A DNA stretch of 40,163 nt from Bdellovibrionota bacterium (GTDB taxonomy: Bacteria > Bdellovibrionota > UBA1018 > CAUJDS01): the NCBI GenBank assembly GCA_963169695.1, contig CAUJDS010000075.1, positions 1 through 40,163 of the forward strand, read 5' to 3'. The notes under the pieces were generated by a model, which saw only the letters and a program-made list of their open reading frames with translations, had not been told where the DNA came from and did no database searches. Both the position numbers and the translations under genes were made by a program. Below, piece after piece: positions 15,492 to 25,825 of this stretch; the first letter of the stretch is position 1; every line of letters starts with the position of its first letter.

Positions 15492-16664
15492 ATGAAGGCC
15501 AAAAGTCCCAAAATTAAAAAACCGGAGCCTTCGTTGGCCATTGGTCATCAGGCCCCCAGTTCTATCCCATCCGATGAAGCCAAGCGGCTTCGAGATTTTC
15601 AAGCCAATCTTTTGTCGCTGATTTCGCACGAATTACGCACCCCTTTAATGGGGGTTCTGAATGCGCTTACTCTTTTGGACTCGGAAGACAGCACCGATTC
15701 TTTGTCTCGGGCAGAGTTGCTTTCTATGGCTCGTCGAAATGCCCAGCGCCTCCATCATGCGCTTAGTTCACTCTTAGATCTTGCTGCAATCGAAAGCGGG
15801 ACGTTTCATATCCGTATCAAAGAAGTATCTCTTGCTCGGTTGGTAGATCAAGCCTTGGTCCAAGTACAGTCCGAGCTGGCTGGCGAGGTGCTCAATTTGT
15901 CACGCGAAGATGTGGTCGCCAAGGATCAGAGTGCACCAGTCTTAGCGGATCCACAGAAGATGACTCGAGCTGTGGAATTGTGTTTGAGGATCTTTCTATT
16001 TAAGGGAGATCGTGAAGAATCCCTTCGCGTAAGGACCACGCCCCAAGAAATTCTGTTCTCCTTCCAGCTTCAGGCTTCGAAATCCGAAGAATGGGACGAT
16101 GCTTGGGATCAGGCTCAGATTGCACAGTCTGGAGCCCTAGCGGGATCTAGTTTCTCGGGTGTGATGAAGGAAGCAGGGGAGTTTCTGACGCGTTCAGAAG
16201 AAGGCCTCGGAAGTGAGATGCTGCTCCTCCATGAGATCCTGCGACTCCATCAGGGCCAGCTCAAAGGAACGCGCAAGGGGCTCAAGGTAGAATTGCGACT
16301 AGTGCTCCCAGAGCTACGATCCCGGGAAGGGCTTCGAGCGGTACTGGCCTCGCGTGTTTGGAGTTCCTCAACAGGATTGGGAAGTGTGGCTGTAGCATTG
16401 GTCGAGGTTCCAGGGAAAGCCTCGGTGGAAGCCTTTCGGGCTCAAGTGAGGAGCTACCTGTTTCGAACGACAGATGCTGTTTACACACTACCAGATGAAA
16501 ATAGAATTGCCGTGGTCATGGATGATTGCAAGAAGGCCGATGCCCCCAAGCTCCTCTCTCGTATCGAAAAGAAGCTAGGGACAGCCCTCAAGTACCAGGT
16601 TATTGCATGCCCCGAGGATGGCCTTGATCCCGATATTCTGCTCGCGACCATTCCAGCCGAATAG
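15492..16664 (+). CDS. Soluble kinase-like protein: HisKA, degenerate ATPase and GGDEF-like tail
   Basis: 390 residues, no membrane segment. Residues 32-110 form a clear HisKA domain with H46 in LLSLISHELRTPLMG. The following part (about 145-280) has the length of a HATPase_c domain, but the N box is ELCLRIFLF without its asparagine and no DxGxG G1 box can be seen, so ATP binding is doubtful. Residues of about 295-388 read like a GGDEF-fold domain (VAVALVEV, RSYLFRTTDAVYTL, DENRIAVVMDD, YQVIACPEDGLDPDILL), lacking the GGDEF active-site signature. It is likely a regulatory scaffold or phospho-relay partner rather than an active kinase or cyclase. It lies 9 nt after the Mrp-like gene. Confidence 0.8.
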   Translation: MKAKSPKIKKPEPSLAIGHQAPSSIPSDEAKRLRDFQANLLSLISHELRTPLMGVLNALTLLDSEDSTDSLSRAELLSMARRNAQRLHHALSSLLDLAAIESGTFHIRIKEVSLARLVDQALVQVQSELAGEVLNLSREDVVAKDQSAPVLADPQKMTRAVELCLRIFLFKGDREESLRVRTTPQEILFSFQLQASKSEEWDDAWDQAQIAQSGALAGSSFSGVMKEAGEFLTRSEEGLGSEMLLLHEILRLHQGQLKGTRKGLKVELRLVLPELRSREGLRAVLASRVWSSSTGLGSVAVALVEVPGKASVEAFRAQVRSYLFRTTDAVYTLPDENRIAVVMDDCKKADAPKLLSRIEKKLGTALKYQVIACPEDGLDPDILLATIPAE

Positions 16665-16864
16665 CCATAACGCTGTTGAATGGGAGATGCCCAGCCCCAG
16701 CAAGACGGGTTTGAATCTTGGAGGTTTGCACGGGATGACAGGAGGGGAATTCAGCGAGTGGGGTGACAAGGTAAGAACTTAACTACATTAATATTATGTG
16801 TTTATAAAACTGCCTTTGAGCTAATCAAAATAGTTCTTTTCTTCGTGGCGGACGAAAGGAATCA

Positions 16865-16901
16865 TCGTACTGTACGACGAGGGCCTGATGTTTGAGAGGC
16901 C
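16865..16901 (+). repeat. Palindrome TCGTAC-T-GTACGA plus stem-loop upstream of intact HNH gene
   Basis: Palindrome at 16865-16877, then the stem GGCCT (16882-16886) / AGGCC (16897-16901) with a 10-nt loop. It matches 8526-8562 in layout, with compensatory stem substitutions and a changed central base (T for A), which leaves the palindrome intact. Confidence 0.75.
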
Positions 16902-16952
16902 TGCAGTGGCTCTGTTACGACAAAGATGGGAGCAACAGGGGCAAATTTTTCG

Positions 16953-17012
16953 TTCCGATTGTGACTTAGCTGTGAGTGCGAAATAAAATGCCTATGATTT
17001 TTTTCTTGGCGC
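16953..17012 (+). repeat. Conserved 60-nt leader block, copy 2
   Basis: Gap-free match to 8580-8639 (seven differences by my count), beginning TTCCGATTGTGACTTA and ending CTTGGCGC, about 215 nt before the HNH start codon. TAAAAT at 16984-16989 is the equivalent of TATAAT in copy 1. Confidence 0.8.
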
Positions 17013-17227
17013 AATGAAAAGCAGCTTCCTCTTTAACTCTTTGGTAATGGTCCAATCTTTCTAATAACCGTGCTAAGCCCTCTCGCTTTCATTTAGAGCG
17101 GAGAATGTTCGTTTCATGGGGAGGCCTCTTTCTTTTCAGAGTTAGGCGCAATAGAAGCCAAAAGAGCGAAAAAAAATTGCGCTGTAAAACCCGTGGTAGG
17201 TTCGTCCTCATTGAAAGGAACTCTTAA

Positions 17228-18187
17228 ATGTCAAACCTGATTTGCTCTCTCCACGACCAAGCCTTGGAACTTTCAAAACAATACCTTGCTTGCGAGAAAG
17301 AGCTTTTAGAGATTCTGGTGAAGATTGAGGCCAAGAGAGTCTATCTTGAGCAAGGCTATGCAACCCTAACGGAATATTCTCAAAAAGCATTGGGACTTTC
17401 TCGAGACGTCAGCTGGAACTTGGTCACCATTGTCCATAAGTCCAAAGCCGTACCGGAACTAAAGCAGGCGGTGCAAAGGGGAGTGCTTCCTCTCAGCAAA
17501 GCTCGACAGATCGCACCTCATTTAACGAAAGAAAATTCTCAGAAGTTCATTAAACTTGCTCAGACCATGCCGAGGGAGAAACTCCAAGAAGCCCTAGCAC
17601 GAGAATGCCCCAAGGTTCCAAGCGTGGAAGAGCGCGCTCGGGTGATCAATGCAACGCAGGCTGAGCTTTCTTTGTGTTTGCCAAAAGAGGTTATGGAGAA
17701 AATCCGCCGAGCCCAAGATCGAGTGTCGGAGTCGCAGAAGAAATGGGTGGGATTAGCAGAGACATTAGAGCAAGTCGTAGAATTCTATCTTCAGCACAAA
17801 GACCCAAAAGAAAGAGCCAAGCGTCATGAAGTTCGAAAAAGCAAAGCGGCTGTGAAGACAATTCAGGCCCGTCGTACAGTACGAGAATTTGACGGGGCTG
17901 CCATAAGTCATGAATTAGATTTCAGGCCTATAAATAAACCTATTGCCAAGATTCCATCAAAAAACCGAGTCCCCATACCAGCCGGTATCAGGCACGAGGT
18001 GATCATCAAGAATGCGCATCAGTGCACCTATCAAGATCCAAAGACCAAGTTACGATGTGAGAAAGGAAGATTCCTCCACTTTCATCACAAACTTCCGGTG
18101 GCAAAAGGCGGGACCAATGCGCTAGAGAATCTAACCTTGCTTTGCAGCGCACATCATCGTTTGGAACACTATCAGGGAAGTGCGTAG
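17228..18187 (+). CDS. HNH endonuclease family protein with helical N-terminal domain
   Basis: 319 residues, start supported by AAAGGAA about 8 nt upstream. Residues 1-190 are helical and DUF222-like in feel (LLEILVKIEAKRVYLEQGYA, LPLSKARQIAPHLT). A basic linker (190-250) contains RRTVRE. The C-terminus is a Zn-type HNH nuclease: C266 and C277 of CTYQDPKTKLRC, then H286-H287, N301 in LENLTLL, C306 and H309-H310. All catalytic positions are present, so it should cut DNA. The RRTVRE codons contain the palindrome TCGTACAGTACGA, which also stands in the gene's leader. Near-relatives are, from memory, multi-copy in bdellovibrios. A decayed second copy lies at 8776. It stands alone between the kinase-like gene and miaB. 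Confidence 0.9.
   Translation: MSNLICSLHDQALELSKQYLACEKELLEILVKIEAKRVYLEQGYATLTEYSQKALGLSRDVSWNLVTIVHKSKAVPELKQAVQRGVLPLSKARQIAPHLTKENSQKFIKLAQTMPREKLQEALARECPKVPSVEERARVINATQAELSLCLPKEVMEKIRRAQDRVSESQKKWVGLAETLEQVVEFYLQHKDPKERAKRHEVRKSKAAVKTIQARRTVREFDGAAISHELDFRPINKPIAKIPSKNRVPIPAGIRHEVIIKNAHQCTYQDPKTKLRCEKGRFLHFHHKLPVAKGGTNALENLTLLCSAHHRLEHYQGSA
17872..17884 (+). repeat. Palindrome TCGTACAGTACGA inside the HNH coding sequence
   Basis: 6+1+6 perfect palindrome in the RRTVRE codons, the fourth copy in the window. It lies 1,007 nt downstream of the leader palindrome of the same locus. Confidence 0.9.
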
Positions 18188-18382
18188 GATTTTGATGTTG
18201 GCATGGGTCATGACCAGTAGGACACTTACCAGGCCACCTCCCCCCTCAAGGTGCTCCCTTCCCGTGATCCCGCGCTGGCCTCCAGTCGCAACTCTGCTTT
18301 GCCGCCTATGCCGCGAACTTTTATGAGATAGATTCCACCCCAATCCCCTTTTTCTGTGATAACAGGGAGCCACGGTCAACCA

Positions 18383-19881
18383 ATGGATGCTATGGACGTA
18401 AATCAGACGGCTTCAGAAGCCAACGATAAGAAAAAATCCTTTTATATCAAGACCTTTGGTTGCCAAATGAACTCGGCCGATACGGAGCGAATGGCAGCAA
18501 TCCTTACAGAAGTAGGGATGGAAAGCTCGGATATCCCTGAAGAAGCAGACGTGATCGTCATCAACGGATGCAGCGTTCGAGAAAAGCCAGTCCATAAGGC
18601 GGTTTCTGCGCTTGGCACTTTTCAGTTCCTCAAGCGACGAAACTCCGACCGACCCAACCCCATCCTCGCTTTGGGCGGTTGTGTGGGGCAGCTTGAAAAG
18701 GACCAGCTCTTCCATCGAGCGCCGTACTTGGATTTTGTCTTTGGTCCAGATGCCATCGATGCCTTGCCAGAAATGATCCATCAAGCCGAACGCGGTCATC
18801 GCCATTTTACTCAGACCGAATTTGATCCGGGTAGAACTTATTCCACGCAAACCAAAATTCATCGAAGAACGGCCCAGGCCTTTGTTAACATCATGAAGGG
18901 CTGCGATAAATTCTGCACCTACTGCATCGTGCCCTTTACGCGGGGGAGAGAAAAATCTCGGACGATTGATGAAGTCGTGACAGACATTGCTCAGTTGGTT
19001 GTTCAAGGTGTCCGTGAGGTGACGCTACTCGGTCAGAACGTCAATTCTTTCGGCAAGGGCAGTCCCAATGCTGCACAAAGAGAGCCGCAACACCTCACCA
19101 ACGCCATCGGTAGAGTCGGTCCGCGCGAGGGCGACGAAAATTTTCCGCAGCTGCTCCGAGCGATTGATCAGGATCCGCGTTGTAGCGAACTCAAGCGCAT
19201 TCGATTCACGAGCAGTCATCCGCTCGACTTCAGCGATGAGCTTATAGAATGCTATGCTTCGCCCGAGCAGGGTGGGGTGCAGCGTTTGGCTCGACAGCTT
19301 CACCTTCCGGTTCAGTCGGGTTCGGATCGAGTGCTTGAGAAAATGGGACGACACCATCGTATTGATCACTACGTGGCTCAGATGAAGCGACTCAAAGAAC
19401 TTTGTCCCGACGTGGGTATGTCCACCGATATGATCGTAGGATTTCCGACGGAGACGGAAGAAGATTTTCAGGCAACGCTTCGCTTATTGGATGTGCTTCA
19501 GTTCGACCAAATCTATGCCTTTGCCTATTCGCCGAGACCCGGGACCAAAGCTGATAAACTTCCGGATGATGTGCCTGATGCGGAGAAGAATCGAAGGCTC
19601 AACGCCTTGCTAGATCACCAGATGGAGATCAGCCGCAACTGCTATCAAAAACGCGTGGGTCGTCGAATGGAAGTCCTCGTGGAAGGGCTTGCCAAGGGCG
19701 ACACCATCTCTGCCAAGTTTCCGGATGTAAAAGGGCGCGTTTGGAATAGTCGAACCGAGTGCGGTCGAATCGTAAATTTTCTGAGCGATATTCCTCGCGA
19801 TTTGACGGGACAGTTTGTTGAAGTGCCGATCTTGGATTCCACGCCCTTGAGTCTTATGGGAGTGTTGAGGAGAACTGAGCT

Positions 19882-19885
<4 letters not shown>
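18383..19885 (+). CDS. miaB: tRNA-2-methylthio-N6-dimethylallyladenosine synthase
   Basis: Radical-SAM methylthiotransferase that adds the 2-methylthio group to i6A37 in tRNAs reading UNN codons. About 500 residues from ATG 18383. The auxiliary cluster is bound by C27 in KTFGCQMNSADTERM, and by the cysteines of VINGCSVREKP and LGGCVGQ. The SAM cluster motif is C174-x3-C178-x2-C181 in MKGCDKFCTYCIVPFTRG. A C-terminal TRAM domain follows (RRMEVLVEGLAK...GRVWNSRTECGRIVNF). All cysteines are present. A GTG at 18356 would add nine residues but lacks a ribosome site; GGGAG at 18365-18369 precedes ATG 18383 by 13 nt. The last codons overlap the next gene in ATGA. Confidence 0.96.
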
Positions 19886-21896
<2,011 letters not shown>

Positions 21897-21906
21897 AGGA
21901 AGTTTC

Positions 21907-23499
21907 ATGAGCAATCGAGTTTTGATTTTGGATTTTGGCTCGCAGTTCACACAGCTCATTGCTCGACGGATTCGAGAGCTTGGTTACTATTCGGAGGTAT
22001 TTCCAGGAAACCTTCCCTTGAAAGAAGTTGAAGGATTTGATCCCAAAGCGATCGTTCTATCGGGAGGTCCTTTCTCCGTTTTTGATCCAGAAGCTCCATC
22101 GCTGAGCCAAGGATTCTGGAACCTCCGTGAACAAAAGCAATGGCCCGTCCTTGGTATTTGCTATGGGATGCAGTTGATGGCGCATCAGCTGGGAGGCAAG
22201 GTCCATTCTGCTTCGGTAAGGGAGTATGGGCGTGCGCGCATTCATTGCAAAGCTTCTCCACTCTTTGATCGATGGGTCCAGGTGCTCGGAAATTCGGATC
22301 CGACCGTATGGATGAGCCATGGCGATGAAGTAGATCAGATTCCAAAGGGGTTCGAGGTCGTAGCCGAGAGTGAGAATGGCTCACCCGCCGCGATTCAAAA
22401 TTCCAAGGATAGGATCTTTGGAGTGCAATTTCATCCCGAGGTGGTTCATTCGCTTCATGGAATCGAAGTGCTTCGAGGGTTTCTTGCGGATATCGCTATG
22501 CTGGAAGCCGATTGGAAGATGGAGTCTGTCCTAGAAGATCAAGTGCAGCGGATTCAAAAGCAAGTGGGACCCAGCGCGCAGGTCTTGTGTGCGCTGTCGG
22601 GTGGCGTGGACTCCGCAGTCGCAGCACTCTTGGTTCATCGTGCCGTTGGGGATCGTTTGCATTGTGTCTTTGTGGATCACGGCATGTTGCGCTGGCAAGA
22701 ACGAGAGCGAGTGGTCGAACTCTTTCAAAAACACCTGAAGCTTCCTGTGGATGTGATCGATGCCTCGGATCGATTTCTGTCTGAGCTAGATGGAGTGGTG
22801 GACCCAGAGAAAAAGCGAAAAATAATTGGGCGACTTTTCATTGAGGTCTTTGAAGAGCATTCACAAAAGCTTGCTTCCAAATTGGGTTCGCTCCCAACTT
22901 TTTTGGTGCAGGGCACGTTGTACCCAGATGTGATTGAGTCCAGTCCTCCTCCTTCACAAGGGGCAAAGAAGTTTTCTTCTACGATTAAGTCCCATCACAA
23001 CGTCGGAGGCCTTCCAGAAAAAATGCGCCTAGCCTTAGTAGAACCTTTGCGGGATTTGTTTAAGGACGAAGTGCGGGCACTTGGAAAGCTATTGGGTGCT
23101 CCCGACGCCTTCTTAAAGCGTCATCCTTTTCCTGGGCCTGGACTTGCTGTCCGGGTACTTGGCGCCATCCGAAAGCCGCATTTGGATCTCTTGCGTAAAG
23201 CAGACGAAGTCTTTATTTCTTCTCTCCGTGAAGCCGGGCTTTACGATAAAATCTGGCAAGCTTTTGCGGTGCTTCTCCCTATTCAGACGGTAGGGGTCCA
23301 AGGGGATGGCAGAAGCTACGATCAGGTCCTTGCATTGCGCGCAGTGACGTCAAGTGATGGTATGACTGCTGATTGGTATCCTTTTCCGCCTGAGTTCCTT
23401 GCGGAAGTATCGAGCGCCATTTGCAATCAAGTTCCAGGGATTAGCCGTGTGGTTTATGACGTTACTTCCAAGCCTCCCGCTACGATAGAGTGGGAATAA
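21907..23499 (+). CDS. guaA: GMP synthase (glutamine-hydrolysing)
   Basis: 530 residues. The N-terminal class I glutamine amidotransferase carries the triad C85 (LGICYGMQL), H176 and E178 (VQFHPE). The ATP-pyrophosphatase domain has the P-loop LSGGVDSAV (230-238), and the C-terminal dimerisation domain ends VVYDVTSKPPATIEWE, the standard GuaA terminus. It converts XMP to GMP using glutamine and ATP in the cytoplasm. RHPFPGPGLAVRVLG is another family signature. It lies 10 nt after guaB with AAGGAAG as ribosome site, so the two are surely co-transcribed. Nothing unusual. Confidence 0.98.
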   Translation: MSNRVLILDFGSQFTQLIARRIRELGYYSEVFPGNLPLKEVEGFDPKAIVLSGGPFSVFDPEAPSLSQGFWNLREQKQWPVLGICYGMQLMAHQLGGKVHSASVREYGRARIHCKASPLFDRWVQVLGNSDPTVWMSHGDEVDQIPKGFEVVAESENGSPAAIQNSKDRIFGVQFHPEVVHSLHGIEVLRGFLADIAMLEADWKMESVLEDQVQRIQKQVGPSAQVLCALSGGVDSAVAALLVHRAVGDRLHCVFVDHGMLRWQERERVVELFQKHLKLPVDVIDASDRFLSELDGVVDPEKKRKIIGRLFIEVFEEHSQKLASKLGSLPTFLVQGTLYPDVIESSPPPSQGAKKFSSTIKSHHNVGGLPEKMRLALVEPLRDLFKDEVRALGKLLGAPDAFLKRHPFPGPGLAVRVLGAIRKPHLDLLRKADEVFISSLREAGLYDKIWQAFAVLLPIQTVGVQGDGRSYDQVLALRAVTSSDGMTADWYPFPPEFLAEVSSAICNQVPGISRVVYDVTSKPPATIEWE

Positions 23500-23517
23500 A
23501 TACCGCCACTTGAAAAA

Positions 23518-24153
23518 ATGACGCCTTTGATCGACACTGAAGACGTGGGTTGGCGATTGAAGTCGGGACTATTGGGATTTATTCTATGGGCTGCACTGGG
23601 AAGCTTAACTTTCGCCGCGGAGGGAGGCCTGGCTCCCAGCGAGGGCTATTCGGACGAAGTCGATTCGCCCCTTTCCAAAAACCTTCGTCTCGCGCCCCTC
23701 AGCATCAATCTCGGATCTTTTTCTTTTTATTTGGACTTGAGCGCATCGAGTGACCTCACCCTAGGACCCGTTCTGAGTTACCTTCGAGCCACGGGGGATC
23801 CCAGCGGAGTAGAGGTCAGTCAGAGTAGCTACCTTTGGGGTATTCAAGGCGCTTGGTATCCCAATGGCAAGAAACTCAAGACGGGTTTTTCAGTGGATCC
23901 AGCCATCGCCTTGGTGGTCAATCACCTTGAACAGTCGGGTGCGTCCACAGATCCCTGGAGTGTTTCGATTGCGTGCTACGGAGTTTATCACTGGTTTTGG
24001 GATAGCGGATGGAACGTTTCCATCGGCGCGGGTCTTAGCTATTTTTCGCTTGCTAGTCAGACTCGTTTGAATTCTGGAAAGCTTGTTGACACTCCAAATT
24101 ACAGTGGGCTTCGGCCAGCGCTTGAATTGACCTTTGGATATGCTTTGCCATGA
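23518..24153 (+). CDS. Predicted exported or outer-membrane beta-strand protein
   Basis: 211 residues. An N-terminal hydrophobic stretch (SGLLGFILWAALGSLTFAA) following a mildly charged start looks like a signal peptide with cleavage near AFAA-E-type residues at about 35. The remainder alternates polar and apolar residues with many aromatic strand ends (LSINLGSFSFYLDLS, WNVSIGAGLSYFSLAS) and ends in LELTFGYALP, suggesting a small outer-membrane barrel. I do not recognise a family. The start has no strong ribosome site. It lies 18 nt after guaA and overlaps the next gene in ATGA, so it belongs to the same transcript. Confidence 0.75.
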   Translation: MTPLIDTEDVGWRLKSGLLGFILWAALGSLTFAAEGGLAPSEGYSDEVDSPLSKNLRLAPLSINLGSFSFYLDLSASSDLTLGPVLSYLRATGDPSGVEVSQSSYLWGIQGAWYPNGKKLKTGFSVDPAIALVVNHLEQSGASTDPWSVSIACYGVYHWFWDSGWNVSIGAGLSYFSLASQTRLNSGKLVDTPNYSGLRPALELTFGYALP

Positions 24154-24800
24154 AGCGTTTGTTGGAACTTGAGGAGCCACGCGCCTCTTATTTTTTGCGG
24201 TGTTTGCCTGTTCTTCTTGCTTTGGGATGTCTGTTTTTTGGGGGATTGGGATTATTTCTTTCGGAGAGTCGTGATCAGTCGCTTTGGTCAGGGGCCTTAG
24301 ATGTCTATGGTTCCTACGCTCGTAGGTTGAGTTATCCTCCGATCATTTGCGAAGGGCGTGAGAATCTTAACCCCTTTCAGCAAAAGCAGTGTGCCGAATT
24401 GCAGACCCGAAATTTTGACGAAGGATTGGTGCTCGTTCTTCCATTCCTTGGGCTTCTACTTTTGTGGATGTTTCTGAAGCGGTGGTTGGCCCAGGTGTAT
24501 GCAACGGCGAGGAAGGTCATCGACAAGGCTCAAAAGCCGGTCGATATCGCAAAAGTGGTCGAGCCCTCCGCTTCCAATAAGCCTGACTTTTATCTTTGGT
24601 GGTTTGGATTTCGACTCTTGCATTTGGAGGATGATAAGGGACGGCATTTCACCGCGGCTTATCCCTCTGATGCTTCAGTGCCTCAGGTTGGTACGCGTGT
24701 TTCTATTTTTGAATGGAAGCCACCGTTGTATCAGACCATCTACCTGGCTCAGCCCTTTACACCTCATGTGGCAGTATTGTCAGGATCTTCAAAATCCTGA
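24150..24800 (+). CDS. Hypothetical inner-membrane protein with two transmembrane helices
   Basis: 216 residues with helices at about 17-38 (FLRCLPVLLALGCLFFGGLGLFL-like stretch) and about 92-112 (GLVLVLPFLGLLLLWMFL). A loop of about 50 residues with two cysteines (IICEGRE, QCAELQ) lies between them, probably periplasmic and possibly disulfide-linked. The C-terminal half is soluble, aromatic-rich (FYLWWFGFRLLHLED) and without a motif I know. It is coupled by ATGA to the barrel-like gene before it. Its 3' end overlaps by 12 nt the convergent minus-strand gene ending at 24789. Confidence 0.8.
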   Translation: MKRLLELEEPRASYFLRCLPVLLALGCLFFGGLGLFLSESRDQSLWSGALDVYGSYARRLSYPPIICEGRENLNPFQQKQCAELQTRNFDEGLVLVLPFLGLLLLWMFLKRWLAQVYATARKVIDKAQKPVDIAKVVEPSASNKPDFYLWWFGFRLLHLEDDKGRHFTAAYPSDASVPQVGTRVSIFEWKPPLYQTIYLAQPFTPHVAVLSGSSKS

Positions 24801-25748
24801 AAACAGTCGTTTCAGTCGGGCGACACGCTTTTCCTTCTTTGCGGGTTTGCCAACACCGTGAACCAAGATGTTGTTATCGCGAAGCCCAAGGACTCGCAGC
24901 ACTAAAAAATTTGGAAAATGTTTAGTGTTCTTACTCATTTTAAATAAAATCTGATTGAGGCGCTTCAGTAAGTAGGGTCGCAATTTGAGGTCAATGTGAC
25001 GGGCATCGAGATTGACGGCACCAACCAGAGGAGCATCACTCTTGGAGCCATAGGCTTCATAGCGAGACTGGGACGTCGATTCGTATGCTGCTTTGTAAAA
25101 ATCGAAAATTTTGGATTCTGCTTCAACCAAGTAGGCGTCGACCCATTCCTTGGAGGATAATTTTTGGGTAGGAGGAAGAAGAAAAACTCGGGTCCCTTGG
25201 TCGGTTGCTTCAGTGCCAAAGAATCCACCTGGACTCCAATATTCAAGTGGCATTGTGGTGGATTTCAGCTCAATAAAAAAGCCTTCTTGAAAAAAATCAG
25301 CCACGCCATCTCGAGTCGAAAGCACGTCTCTTCCGAAATTGGGCAAGAGGTAGAACTGCTCTTTCCTTCGCGCCCATCCCTCCATCATGAGAAGCTCGGA
25401 GTACCTCCCAAAATAACCCCGTTGCATTCCTTTTGAGCCCTTCCCGGTTTTGCCGCCTTTTTCGGTACTGCGGACTATTTTTTCGGCGATCATGATCAGC
25501 TCTTCGCGAAGCAAATTCAGGGCATTGGATTTTCCGAGGGTAGCTTCTAGCCGATCAAAACGCTCTTCCAGGGTAAGCAATTCATCTGCGTGGTAGTCCG
25601 AGCCCCAAACGGATCGGCATGTCGAGTCTTGGCTATAGGCGTTATTGGTAAAAAAGAAAGGAATAACGGCGAAAAAAAAGGCTATCCCCGCTAGCGCTGC
25701 AGAAAATCCCTTGCCCGTAGGCCTTGGACGACTGACGAAGTCCCCCAT
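24789..25748 (-). CDS. Exported protein with PD-(D/E)xK nuclease-like motif
   Basis: 319 residues. An N-terminal hydrophobic segment (FSAALAGIAFFFAVIPFFF, then NNAYSQD) suggests Sec export with cleavage around residue 40. A helical region (residues 55-105) is followed by GVADFFQEGFFIELKST, where an Asp and, ten residues on, ExK are set in hydrophobic strands in the manner of PD-(D/E)xK nucleases (D...ExK). Upstream GRYSELLMMEGWARR could supply the usual N-terminal helix. This is motif reading only; exported members of that superfamily are rare. Basic C-terminus (KPAKKEKRVARLKRLF). Divergent from dnaE with 77 nt between the starts. A secreted DNase is one possibility; a structural envelope protein is another. 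Confidence 0.8.
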   Translation of the reverse strand: MGDFVSRPRPTGKGFSAALAGIAFFFAVIPFFFTNNAYSQDSTCRSVWGSDYHADELLTLEERFDRLEATLGKSNALNLLREELIMIAEKIVRSTEKGGKTGKGSKGMQRGYFGRYSELLMMEGWARRKEQFYLLPNFGRDVLSTRDGVADFFQEGFFIELKSTTMPLEYWSPGGFFGTEATDQGTRVFLLPPTQKLSSKEWVDAYLVEAESKIFDFYKAAYESTSQSRYEAYGSKSDAPLVGAVNLDARHIDLKLRPYLLKRLNQILFKMSKNTKHFPNFLVLRVLGLRDNNILVHGVGKPAKKEKRVARLKRLFSGF

Positions 25749-25775
25749 TCAATTCCCCCAGAAACAAGCTAACAC

Positions 25776-25796
25776 AGCTTGAAGTTCCTTCAAGCT
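25776..25796. promoter_or_regulatory. 9-bp inverted repeat between the divergent genes at dnaE
   Basis: AGCTTGAAG-TTC-CTTCAAGCT is a perfect 9-bp inverted repeat with a 3-nt centre, followed on the plus strand by TTTTC, and lies 30 nt before the dnaE ATG. It could be an operator serving both divergent genes, or a leader hairpin with attenuator-like T-run. No clear promoter boxes flank it. Confidence 0.5.
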
Positions 25797-25825
25797 TTTC
25801 TTCGAAACAAAACCTGCTGTGGTAG

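Larger units (their letters stand above)
16665..17227. other. Long non-coding leader of the HNH gene
   Basis: 563 nt without a credible ORF. It contains a diverged copy of the 31-bp repeat (about 16694-16724), an A/T-rich stretch (16775-16835), the palindrome TCGTACTGTACGA with adjoining stem-loop (16865-16901), the 60-nt conserved block (16953-17012) and a further conserved patch near 17080-17110. These elements occur in the same order in the degenerate copy at 8371-8730, so the leader travels with the HNH gene. Confidence 0.75.

Noticed and set aside
14571-15629. 352-residue minus-strand frame
   Set aside because: Antisense to the Mrp-like gene; the sequence has no domain features and the plus-strand gene is unambiguous.
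18188-18260. Search for a right inverted arm after the intact HNH gene
   Set aside because: No reverse-complement match to CCCCAGCAAGACGGG was found; GGTCATGACC there is a short unrelated palindrome.
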